Source: Sphingorhabdus sp. EL138
Lineage (GTDB): Bacteria > Pseudomonadota > Alphaproteobacteria > Sphingomonadales > Sphingomonadaceae
NCBI RefSeq assembly: GCF_945882965.1
Contig: NZ_CAMCWY010000019.1
Span: 1 to 58,538 of the forward strand
Length of the DNA stretch: 58,538 nucleotides
Direction of reading: 5' to 3'
Positions 16,213 to 23,078 of the stretch are shown here, piece by piece (the stretch's first letter is position 1; each line of letters begins with the position of its first letter). The translations under genes and the position numbers were made by a program. The notes beneath the pieces were generated by a model. That model saw nothing but the letters and a program-made list of their open reading frames with translations, was not told where the DNA came from and searched no databases.

Positions 16213-17450
16213 AGGGCTATTGGCCCAGTCCCTGGCCCTGCGAGGACGGCGGTCCTCGCCGGTTACAGTCAACGCCGGATCCCCTGGCCCTGGCAGAACC
16301 TTCCAGTCTGCGGCTCGCGGCGACCTCGCGGCGCCGATTGATGACGACGATGACCGTGCTAGGCGATCCGGGGGAGATTTTTCTGCTTACCCATCAGGCG
16401 CTGCGAGCACAGATCGGACTGCCTACCACCGCGCAGGTCGAGCGTATCGATCCGTTGACGCTGCGCCCTCTCGCACGCAGCCCGCGCCTCAACGGCGGCC
16501 CGATGTGGCCGGGCGGGATGGCCATTCACCGTAATGGCGATCTTTACACCGTCTATGGGCGCTACATCCATCGCCTAACCCGCGCAGATCTAACTGTCCG
16601 CGCAGCAGCCAGATTACCGGTCGATCAGCCCTACAACAGTTTCGTGATCCTCAATTCCGGGTTGATTGTAACGAAGAATCTCTCCCTTCACTCCACAGCG
16701 CAACTTTGCGTGATTGATCCGGACGATTTGACCATGGTCTGCCCGCCACTTGATTGCGCCGAGCCATCGGTGGCGCGGCTCACCTCCGTTGGCAATACCG
16801 TCTATGTCGTGGGTGTGCGTACAGTGACCCGCTATCATTGGGATGGCACTGCCCTGCGGCGTGACGATAGCTGGGTCTGCCCCTATATCGGCAACAGCCA
16901 GCGTAGCCACGGCTGGGATGCGGTGATCGGGGACCGTCACCTATGGCTGATGGACAATGGCCAGCATCGTTATCGCACAAGCATGGTCGGGCGCGGCGTT
17001 GCGCAGGCACCCAATCGGCTCATCCGCGTAGCACTTGCAGACGCTGACGACTGGCAGTGCATCGACGTCAGCGGTTTGCCGGGTGGCAGCATCACCAACC
17101 CGCCGATCTGGGACGAAGCAAGGCAGATCGTCATCGCATATGACAGCGCCAATCGCGTCATCTGCGGCTTCCGCTTCGAGGAAGAGAAGCGCGCGCTCGT
17201 ACCTCTGTGGAGGCAAGATGGTTTGGGCTGCGCCAGCCATATGCTGCATTTCCCTGAAAGTGGCCTAATTTGTACCAATGATTATCAGAGCCGCGAAGCA
17301 GTCGTCCTGCTCGATATCTCCAGCGGAGCGACGGTTGCGCGAGTCGAAACAAGTGGGCTCATGCAAGGCGTGGTGTTTCCGTCACCCGGCTGGAACCAAG
17401 ATTTCTATTGGTGCTCGATGGACCAAGTGACGCGGATCGCATTTACGTGA
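16209..17450 (+). CDS. Hypothetical beta-propeller-like protein coupled to the sulfatase
   Basis: 413 residues. The GTG at 16209 overlaps the sulfatase stop (GTGA), and the frame has no better start until an ATG about 45 codons later (MTTMTVLGDPGEIF). The protein is almost all short beta-strands with repeated GD/DD turns (GGMAIHRNGDLYTVYGRYIH; VGNTVYVVGVRTVTRYHWDG; SHGWDAVIGDRHLWLMDNGQ). This suggests a six- or seven-bladed propeller such as those of SMP-30-like or NHL proteins. No signal peptide is visible, so it is either cytoplasmic or its true start is misjudged. Function unknown; the tight coupling implies a role with the sulfatase, perhaps substrate binding or lactone hydrolysis. Confidence 0.6.
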   Translation: MKGYWPSPWPCEDGGPRRLQSTPDPLALAEPSSLRLAATSRRRLMTTMTVLGDPGEIFLLTHQALRAQIGLPTTAQVERIDPLTLRPLARSPRLNGGPMWPGGMAIHRNGDLYTVYGRYIHRLTRADLTVRAAARLPVDQPYNSFVILNSGLIVTKNLSLHSTAQLCVIDPDDLTMVCPPLDCAEPSVARLTSVGNTVYVVGVRTVTRYHWDGTALRRDDSWVCPYIGNSQRSHGWDAVIGDRHLWLMDNGQHRYRTSMVGRGVAQAPNRLIRVALADADDWQCIDVSGLPGGSITNPPIWDEARQIVIAYDSANRVICGFRFEEEKRALVPLWRQDGLGCASHMLHFPESGLICTNDYQSREAVVLLDISSGATVARVETSGLMQGVVFPSPGWNQDFYWCSMDQVTRIAFT

Positions 17451-17488
17451 TCCGCGCCGCTGAAGAATAGCCTGGCATGTTCGAGACT

Positions 17489-17755
17489 TAGGGTCAGGAC
17501 CTATTAAATCCACCTTCGCGGTTTGAGGCCATTTTGTCCAGTGCAAGGCGGCAAGCGCAGGACTTAGTGGTTCTAAGTCCAAGCTTGCCAACGTGGCCAT
17601 GGACAAAATGGGTCAAATCCGAAGGACGCCAAAATTGCTTTGATCTCGAAACAAAATACCCTTGCAGGCAGAATGACTGCCCGCAGCGGACATTTTGCTC
17701 CGATATCTTTGCCATTTTGACGCCGCGAAGGTGGATTTAATAGGTCCTGACCCTA
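17489..17755. repeat. MITE-like element with 33-bp perfect terminal repeats
   Basis: 267 bp bounded by a perfect 33-bp inverted repeat (17489-17521 and 17723-17755) starting TAGGGTCAGGACCTATTAAA. The outermost TA is present at both ends, as for TA-targeting IS630/Tc1-type elements. The inside has no gene but further inverted repeats (CCATTTTGTCCA...TGGACAAAATGG; GGACTTAG...CTAAGTCC), so a transcript would fold strongly. It lies between two convergent genes and may also serve as a bidirectional terminator. Single ends of the same repeat occur at 28331 and 30882. Confidence 0.8.
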
Positions 17756-17790
17756 GGCATATGACGGTAAAGCGCATCACTGTGCGAGGT

Positions 17791-18705
17791 TTACCCGCCG
17801 GTCATCACCTGCGCTGCGATGAAATTTTGGATCAGCTCGACAAGCTGTTCGGGCTGATCTTCCTGACAGAAATGGCTGGCGTCAATCCGGCAATGTGGCT
17901 GCCCCTTCGCGCCGGGAATGCGGCGTTGAATTTCCGCATCGAGATGACCCAGCACCTTATCCTGACTGCCAAAGCAGGTGAGCACTGGTTTTTCAAAACG
18001 TTCAAGCTGTGCCCAAGCGGCGACGTTTTCCGCAACCGAGAGATGGTCAGGGGTCACAGGCACGAGCAAAGGAAATTGGCGCGCGCCGGCCTTAAAACTC
18101 TCATCTGGGAATGGCGCATCATAGGCGGCGATCTCGGCGCTGGTCAGTGCGCGATTACAGCCACCATTAACAATCCGACCGCTCTTAAACTCGGGCGTGG
18201 CCTGGCTGAATGCGCACCAAGCATCGAAGCCTGGACCAATGTTGTCGCCAACGGGCAGATAGGTGTTTGAAATCACCAGCCGCGCAAAACGTTCTGGAAA
18301 GGCCGCCACCAGTCGCAGCCCAATCAACCCACCCCAATCCTGACAAAACAGCGTGATGTTGTGCAGATCAAGCTGCGTCAGCCAGTCGCTCATCCACGCA
18401 ACATGGCGTTCATAGCTATAATCGTCACCACTGGCAGGCTTGTCAGACTTGCCAAAGCCGATCAAATCAGGGGCCAGCACCCGATGGCCAGAGGCAGCGA
18501 GCGAGGGCACAAATTTGCGGTAGAGATAGGACCAAGTCGGCTCTCCATGAAGCAGCAGGATCGGCGCAGCGTCGCGGGGGCCTTCATCGACATAATGAAG
18601 CCGCAAGGGTTGCGTATTTTGTGCATCAACCTCAAGATAGTGTGCAGCGAAGGGATAGTCCGAAAGGTCGGCGAAAGCGGCTTCCGGGGTTCGCAAGACC
18701 TTCAT
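17791..18705 (-). CDS. Haloalkane dehalogenase (HLD-I-like)
   Basis: 304 residues, alpha/beta-hydrolase fold. Nucleophile Asp and halide-binding Trp are in LFCQDWGGLIG; oxyanion/halide residues in LLHGEPTWSYLYR; the third acid in CFGSQDKVLGH (aligned with the Asp of DhlA-type enzymes); catalytic His in DASHFCQED. The Asp nucleophile separates it from epoxide hydrolases with a Tyr-containing cap and from Ser esterases. It hydrolyses carbon-halogen bonds by family inference; some members act on unknown natural substrates. It starts 2 nt after the stop of the paralogue at 18708-19598, and both follow operator site 2. Confidence 0.8.
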   Translation of the reverse strand: MKVLRTPEAAFADLSDYPFAAHYLEVDAQNTQPLRLHYVDEGPRDAAPILLLHGEPTWSYLYRKFVPSLAASGHRVLAPDLIGFGKSDKPASGDDYSYERHVAWMSDWLTQLDLHNITLFCQDWGGLIGLRLVAAFPERFARLVISNTYLPVGDNIGPGFDAWCAFSQATPEFKSGRIVNGGCNRALTSAEIAAYDAPFPDESFKAGARQFPLLVPVTPDHLSVAENVAAWAQLERFEKPVLTCFGSQDKVLGHLDAEIQRRIPGAKGQPHCRIDASHFCQEDQPEQLVELIQNFIAAQVMTGG

Positions 18706-18707
18706 GG

Positions 18708-19598
18708 CTATCTCACTTTTAGGATGCAGTCGACGAAGCCTTGCGGGTCATTTTCCTGAATGAAGTGACCGCCTTTTAACGTGCAATGCGGCTGGCCCGC
18801 AGTGCCGGGAACACGGCCGATGAAACGGCTCTCGCCGCCGCGCGTGACGGGGTCACCATCGCTGAAGCAGCACAGGAATGGCTTTTCCCATTGCTCAAAC
18901 ACTTGCCATGCGCGCTTCTGATCGGGGATCGCGATATTATTTTCAAACGGAACGAAGCTGGGGAATATCCGCGCTCCGGCCTTATAGCTGCTGTCGGGGA
19001 ACGGCGCGTCATAAGCGGCGATCTCGGCAGCGCTGAGTGCGCGCTTTGCCCCGGCGTTGACGATTCTGCCGATCGGAAAAAACGGGCTCCATTGGGAAAA
19101 GGCGCGCCAAATGGCAAAAGCGCGCGGTGCCGGGCCGCCTTCGGGCAAGCCGCCATTGGACAGGACGACGCTGGCAAAGCGATCTGGCATTTCTGCGACA
19201 AGGCGCAGGCCGATTAGCGACCCCCAATCCTGACAGACGAGCGTCATGTTGCTCAGGTCAAGCGCCTCGATCCACTGACGCATCCAGCCAACATGGCGAG
19301 CATAGCTATAGTCGGTTTTTTTGGTTGGCTTGTCAGATTTACCAAAGCCAATCAGGTCAGGCGCGATAACGCGATAGCCTGCCGCAACGACCGGGCCAAT
19401 CATATGGCGATACAGATAGCTCCAGCTTGGCTCACCATGCATCATCAGCACCACCGGCGCATCGCGCGGCCCTTCATCCACATAATGCACGCGCAATGCT
19501 GTGCCGTCCGAGGGATCGGCAATCTCCACATAATTTGGCGCAAAAGGAAAATCGTGGATATCGGCAAAGGCGCTATCGGGTGTGCGAAGGACTTTCAA
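18708..19598 (-). CDS. Haloalkane dehalogenase paralogue (HLD-I-like)
   Basis: 296 residues and clearly homologous to the next gene (same start MKVLRTP, HGEPSWSYLYR, LIGFGKSDKP). Catalytic set: Asp-Trp in LVCQDWGSLIG, acid in CFSDGDPVTRG, His in LKGGHFIQEND. The cap differs (AIWRAFSQWSPFFPIGRIVN), so substrate range may differ from its tandem partner. No signal peptide, so cytoplasmic. The ATG lies about 20 nt from a -10 box (complement of 19618-19623) and the adjacent operator site 2, so this gene leads the two-gene operon. Confidence 0.8.
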   Translation of the reverse strand: MKVLRTPDSAFADIHDFPFAPNYVEIADPSDGTALRVHYVDEGPRDAPVVLMMHGEPSWSYLYRHMIGPVVAAGYRVIAPDLIGFGKSDKPTKKTDYSYARHVGWMRQWIEALDLSNMTLVCQDWGSLIGLRLVAEMPDRFASVVLSNGGLPEGGPAPRAFAIWRAFSQWSPFFPIGRIVNAGAKRALSAAEIAAYDAPFPDSSYKAGARIFPSFVPFENNIAIPDQKRAWQVFEQWEKPFLCCFSDGDPVTRGGESRFIGRVPGTAGQPHCTLKGGHFIQENDPQGFVDCILKVR

Positions 19599-19617
19599 AA
19601 ATTAACCCCTAAAACAA

Positions 19618-19642
19618 ATTATATTGACACTTTAAATGCCAT
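19618..19642 (-). promoter_or_regulatory. Dehalogenase promoter with operator site 2
   Basis: On the minus strand ATGGCATTTAAAGTGTCAA (19624-19642) is immediately followed by TATAAT (19618-19623). The 19-bp near-palindrome would cover the region just upstream of the -10 box, as expected for repression. It matches sites 1 and 3. Confidence 0.6.
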
Positions 19643-19657
19643 ATTATGAAAGGCGGG

Positions 19658-20572
19658 TCAAGGAGTCGGTCCAACCTTCTTCATATCCACCAGCCGGAAC
19701 CCGATATGGTCGGTCCCCAGCCCGCGTTCCTGAAACTGACGCGCGGCGGGACGATAACGCGCGCAATAATTGGCGGCGCAAAGGTAAGATCCGCCTTTGA
19801 TGACATTAACCTCCTCGCTGGCATCGGCGCGCGCGCCGCTGGCGCTCGTCCATTCCCACACATTACCGATCATATCGTACAGACCAAATCCGTTGGGTTT
19901 AAAACAGCCCACAGGGGCGCGTCCGACATAGCCGTCGGTGTTCAGGTTTTTCACCGGAAAGACGCCTTGATAATAATTAGCTTGCGGTCGGCCCTGCGCA
20001 TCAACTGGCTCCGGCAAAGCCGCCGCGCCGCCACGCGCGGCATATTCCCACTGCGCTTCACTCGGCAATTCTTTGCCCGCCCATGTCGCATAAGCCTCTG
20101 CATCCTGATAGGCGATCTGGACAACAGGTTCGCGGTCTCGCCCGACGATGCTCTCTTTCTGCCCGGAAGGATGTCGCCATTGCGCGCCCGGCACCCAGCG
20201 CCACCACCGCGGGTCAGCGTCCGACGGGACATTGAACACAGCAGAACCCGGAACCAGCATGTCTGGCGGTGCATTGGGCAGCTTGGGCGGATCGCGCTCC
20301 GCTATGGTCTTGTAACCAGTCGCCTGTACAAAGGCCGCAAATTCGGCGTTGGTGACCTCATTTGCATCGATCCAGAATCCCTTGACCTTCACGGTCTGCG
20401 GCGGGCCTTCCTCCGGGTAATGGGGATCATCACCCATCACGAAACTACCGCCGGGCACCCAGACCATATTGTTACCCGACAGGCCAGTGCATACTGTTTC
20501 GGGCGGCCCAGATGCATCGGTGCAGCCAGACAGCGCTAAAACCAGACCCAGAGCAAGACCGAAGCGTTGCAT
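19658..20572 (-). CDS. Formylglycine-generating enzyme (FGE/SUMF1 family), lipoprotein form
   Basis: 304 residues from the ATG at 20572, which shares bases with the TetR stop (TGATG). An N-terminal lipobox (LALSGC, Cys about 17) predicts export and lipid anchoring. The FGE-sulfatase domain has WVPGGSFVMG, LPSEAQWEYAARGG, GNVWEWTS and the active-site segment GGSYLCAANYCARYRPAARQ. That segment keeps both Cys residues of the copper-binding pair, which many 'SUMF1-domain' proteins lack. It should oxidise the Cys of CSPTR/CSPSR in the two nearby sulfatases. An exported FGE is unusual for bacteria. Confidence 0.82.
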   Translation of the reverse strand: MQRFGLALGLVLALSGCTDASGPPETVCTGLSGNNMVWVPGGSFVMGDDPHYPEEGPPQTVKVKGFWIDANEVTNAEFAAFVQATGYKTIAERDPPKLPNAPPDMLVPGSAVFNVPSDADPRWWRWVPGAQWRHPSGQKESIVGRDREPVVQIAYQDAEAYATWAGKELPSEAQWEYAARGGAAALPEPVDAQGRPQANYYQGVFPVKNLNTDGYVGRAPVGCFKPNGFGLYDMIGNVWEWTSASGARADASEEVNVIKGGSYLCAANYCARYRPAARQFQERGLGTDHIGFRLVDMKKVGPTP

Positions 20573-21192
20573 CAATCCTCCGGCATGGCGGCAATAGCAT
20601 CGCCCAGCAAACGCCGCACGACAGCCTTGGCATCGTCAACAGGCAGTTCCTGATCATGCCGTAACAGTCGCCAAGTCTGGAAACTCAATATGACATTAAG
20701 ACCATGGGCCCCCGCCACATCGGCCTTCACCATCGCGGGTAAATACGCCTCAATGGTATCAGTTTCGAGCCGCAGCATCCGGCGATAGTCTTGCATCAGA
20801 TAGGGCGACTGGAAACGTTTAAGATTGGCTGAAATCCGATAAGGCAAAATGGTTTCGAAAACCACCGCCCGACGATCCGCGATGTCGAACAGCTTTGCCT
20901 GCCAAGTAGCGCCCGTTGGCGGCTGCAGGATGATGGGCATCACCTGCGCCTCAATCACCTCGCCCATTTCACGGTACAACCCATCCATATCGTCAAAGTG
21001 TCGGAAAACCGAGCGGAGCCCGACGCCTGCCACCTCCGCAACACGCGCAGCGCTGGGGGCGACTTCGCCCTTGCCCACCAGGTCGAGCAAAGCAGCGACG
21101 ATCTTTGAGCGGCTAGACCGGCTGCGCTCGCGGCGACCATCGGCGTGCTGCGCTGTCAGGCGAGCTGTCATTTTGTGCGATACATTGGCCAT
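20572..21192 (-). CDS. TetR-family regulator, probable regulator of the cluster
   Basis: 206 residues from the ATG at 21192; longer in-frame extension upstream would run through the divergent promoter and is rejected. N-terminal helix-turn-helix: RSKIVAALLDLVGKGEVAPS then VAEVAGVGLRSVFRHFDDMD. The C-terminal ligand domain is all-helical (ILPYRISANLKRFQSPYLMQ). It forms an operon with FGE (TGATG overlap) and is divergent from the secreted Cys-rich gene; operator site 3 lies in between. Autoregulation and control of sites 1 and 2 are inferred from the shared motif. Confidence 0.8.
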   Translation of the reverse strand: MANVSHKMTARLTAQHADGRRERSRSSRSKIVAALLDLVGKGEVAPSAARVAEVAGVGLRSVFRHFDDMDGLYREMGEVIEAQVMPIILQPPTGATWQAKLFDIADRRAVVFETILPYRISANLKRFQSPYLMQDYRRMLRLETDTIEAYLPAMVKADVAGAHGLNVILSFQTWRLLRHDQELPVDDAKAVVRRLLGDAIAAMPED

Positions 21193-21254
21193 GCGTTCTA
21201 GCCTTGCGGCAAAAAGACCCGCGCGCAAGCCACAAAAGCGATTGCAAATATATT

Positions 21255-21273
21255 TTGGCACAATTAATGCCAA
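21255..21273. promoter_or_regulatory. Operator site 3 between TetR and divergent operon
   Basis: Near-perfect palindrome TTGGCACAATTAATGCCAA with 6-bp perfect outer arms and a 7-bp centre. It sits between the TetR gene and the 21314 operon, the classic TetR autoregulatory position, and matches sites 1 and 2. Confidence 0.65.
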
Positions 21274-21313
21274 TAAAGCTCCACTGCGGTGTTGGACGGG
21301 GATAAAGCTAAAA

Positions 21314-21565
21314 ATGTCGAAAAATATGCTCATTTTGACGGCGTCGGCACTGCTGCTGTCTGCTACACAGCTGTCAGCGCAAGACAATGTGCGCGAAGCG
21401 TGCATGCCGGATATCCGCAAATACTGCTCTGCAGAATTGGGCACTTTTAGCCGCGAAAAAGTCCGCGCCTGCCTCATCAAAAATATCAAAAAAACGTCAC
21501 CCGCCTGTCAAGCGGCAGCAAAGGCGCGGCGCGATGCCGAGCGCGCCACAAAGAAAGGCAGTTAG
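21314..21565 (+). CDS. Small secreted cysteine-rich-repeat protein
   Basis: 83 residues. A signal peptide (MLILTASALLLSATQLSAQ) is followed by one unit of the cysteine-rich repeat known from Golgi apparatus protein 1 and its bacterial relatives: C-MPDIRKYC-(17)-ACL-(11)-C. The tail is basic (ARRDAERATKKGS). It is exported to the periplasm, probably with two disulfides. It is the first gene of the plus-strand operon behind operator site 3. Function unknown; a copper or substrate-binding role beside the FGE is speculation. Confidence 0.7.
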   Translation: MSKNMLILTASALLLSATQLSAQDNVREACMPDIRKYCSAELGTFSREKVRACLIKNIKKTSPACQAAAKARRDAERATKKGS

Positions 21566-21569
21566 AGCC

Positions 21570-22199
21570 ATGACTATTTGGATAATCTGGGGCACGGCGC
21601 TGCTCGCTTATGGCGTATTTCGTCTCTGGTATGACAACTGGTCCGACCCACTCAAGCCTGCCGAAATTGATGCGTTTCTTGCGCAAATGGCAGGGCGTTT
21701 TAAGGGCACAGGAAATAGCGCCGATGTTATGCGTGCCTTCCTCGAAGCCGATGATGGCCGCGAGTTTGTCATGCTCAATCTGGTCAAAGCGCAGATGGAG
21801 CAGGTTGAGGACCCCAAAACGGGGCAAATGGTTCAAGGTTTTGATCTGCTCAAGCGCTATTCGAAACGCTTCATGCCGGTTCTGTTCCGCACTGGCGGTC
21901 ATCCCGGCATGGTCGGACGCAAGGTTGGCGGATATATCGATGCGTGGAACACCGAGGCGGACCCCGACTGGACGATCTTTGGCCTGATGCGGTACCGCAG
22001 CCGCCGCGACATGATGAAGCTGGTGATGAATCCTGCGTTTATGGAAGGCCATCCGGATAAGCTGCTTGGCACTTTGGCGACCTTCTCCTTCCCGACACAG
22101 CGGGTGGTGTCCTTTTATGTAAGCCCACGCGTGACGGTTGCGCTGGTGCTGGCGTTGATCGCAGCCCTCAGCCATATCGCCCTGCTGACATTTGGCTGA
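21570..22199 (+). CDS. Membrane-anchored DUF1330/ABM-like protein
   Basis: 209 residues, starting 4 nt after the previous stop. An N-terminal helix (IWIIWGTALLAYGVFRLW) and a C-terminal helix (VTVALVLALIAALSHIALLT) flank a soluble domain. That domain has GREFVMLNLVKAQ, GGHPGMVGRKVGG and WTIFGLMRYRSRRDMMKLVM, a pattern like DUF1330/dimeric alpha-beta-barrel proteins ('FVMLNLVKF...VGR...VRYPSR..F..M'). Such domains bind or isomerise small molecules. Function here is unknown. Confidence 0.6.
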   Translation: MTIWIIWGTALLAYGVFRLWYDNWSDPLKPAEIDAFLAQMAGRFKGTGNSADVMRAFLEADDGREFVMLNLVKAQMEQVEDPKTGQMVQGFDLLKRYSKRFMPVLFRTGGHPGMVGRKVGGYIDAWNTEADPDWTIFGLMRYRSRRDMMKLVMNPAFMEGHPDKLLGTLATFSFPTQRVVSFYVSPRVTVALVLALIAALSHIALLTFG

Positions 22200-22594
22200 T
22201 GACATTACGGACGCAGGAACGTCACTGGGCTCTCTGGACCCGGCAGCGTTGGATGCGGCTTGCCACGGTCAACGCGCTCCTCTCCACCATCGCGCTTATG
22301 CTCTCGGCCTATGCGCCTGAACCTGTGGCGCCAATCGTCCGGATCGGTGCCCAAGTCCAGTTCATGCACAGCATGGCTAGCATCGCTTGTGCCACATTCA
22401 TGAATGTCGGCGCAGACGCCGCGCGCCACGCGCCGGCCTTTCTCCTTGGCGGATCGCTTTTGTTTGCGGTGCATCATTATGGCGCAGCAGCCGGCCTTTG
22501 GGGGTTGGCCAATGGGTTGATCGGTTTTGCCGCGGTCATGATGGCAAGTGGCTGGATGATCATGCTCGCAGCCGGGCGGAATATCGATACGTAA
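22199..22594 (+). CDS. Hypothetical four-helix membrane protein (DUF423-like)
   Basis: 131 residues. The ATG shares one base with the upstream stop. Hydrophobic helices lie at about 20-40, 52-72, 78-95 and 100-125; the HSMASIACATFMN and FLLGGSLLFAVHHYGA segments resemble DUF423 small membrane proteins. No catalytic motif. It is operonic with the genes on both sides. Confidence 0.5.
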   Translation: MTLRTQERHWALWTRQRWMRLATVNALLSTIALMLSAYAPEPVAPIVRIGAQVQFMHSMASIACATFMNVGADAARHAPAFLLGGSLLFAVHHYGAAAGLWGLANGLIGFAAVMMASGWMIMLAAGRNIDT

Positions 22595-22619
22595 AGTAGA
22601 GATGGGGGAGACATTGGAG

Positions 22620-23078
22620 ATGCGCACCATTCTGCCGCCGAGCACAAATAACCAATATCGTGGTTCCCGCTACGCCGCGTGGTTTTTGGCCGCTTATGGC
22701 ATTGGCTGGATCATACCGGGGATGATCCACAGTTTCCTGCCCGATGGTGGTGCGGGTGTTATCGCAGGGCTTGATCTCAGCCATAATCCAACGTTGATCT
22801 TTAGCATGTTTGCCTGGGCTGGCGCGACACAGATTGCACATGGCATAGTCACGCTGGCGGTCGCGTTGCGTTACCGCGCGCTGGTGCCGCTGTTTCTTAT
22901 TGTGTCTTTCATCGAGCGCCTATTGCTTAGCTGGTCGGGCTGGATAAATCATGCGCCAGTCAGCGGCCATCACCCGCCCGAACACTATGTTAGCCTGATT
23001 TCGCTACCGATAATTCTGCTATTTCTGTGGCTGTCCGTGCGGCAATCACGTCAAACCCAACCGGAGAGCCCAGCATGA
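22620..23078 (+). CDS. Hypothetical four-helix membrane protein
   Basis: 152 residues from the ATG at 22620, which has GGGGGAG 9 nt upstream; the ATG at 22602 lacks a good site. Helices: AAWFLAAYGIGWIIPGMIHS, PTLIFSMFAWAGATQIAHGI, LVPLFLIVSFIERLLLSW and VSLISLPIILLFLWLSV. Its TGA overlaps the start of the second sulfatase (ATGA), so the two are translationally coupled. Family not recognised. Confidence 0.55.
   Translation: MRTILPPSTNNQYRGSRYAAWFLAAYGIGWIIPGMIHSFLPDGGAGVIAGLDLSHNPTLIFSMFAWAGATQIAHGIVTLAVALRYRALVPLFLIVSFIERLLLSWSGWINHAPVSGHHPPEHYVSLISLPIILLFLWLSVRQSRQTQPESPA

Noticed and set aside
17534-17740. Small frames inside the 267-bp MITE
   Set aside because: They consist mainly of the internal inverted repeats; no transposase similarity.
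19646-20539. 297-codon plus-strand frame opposite the FGE gene
   Set aside because: Arginine-rich, low-complexity shadow of the FGE codons; the FGE frame carries all conserved motifs.
20572-21489. Longer start for the TetR gene (extra 99 codons)
   Set aside because: The extension crosses the divergent promoter and the operator palindrome and is not TetR-like.
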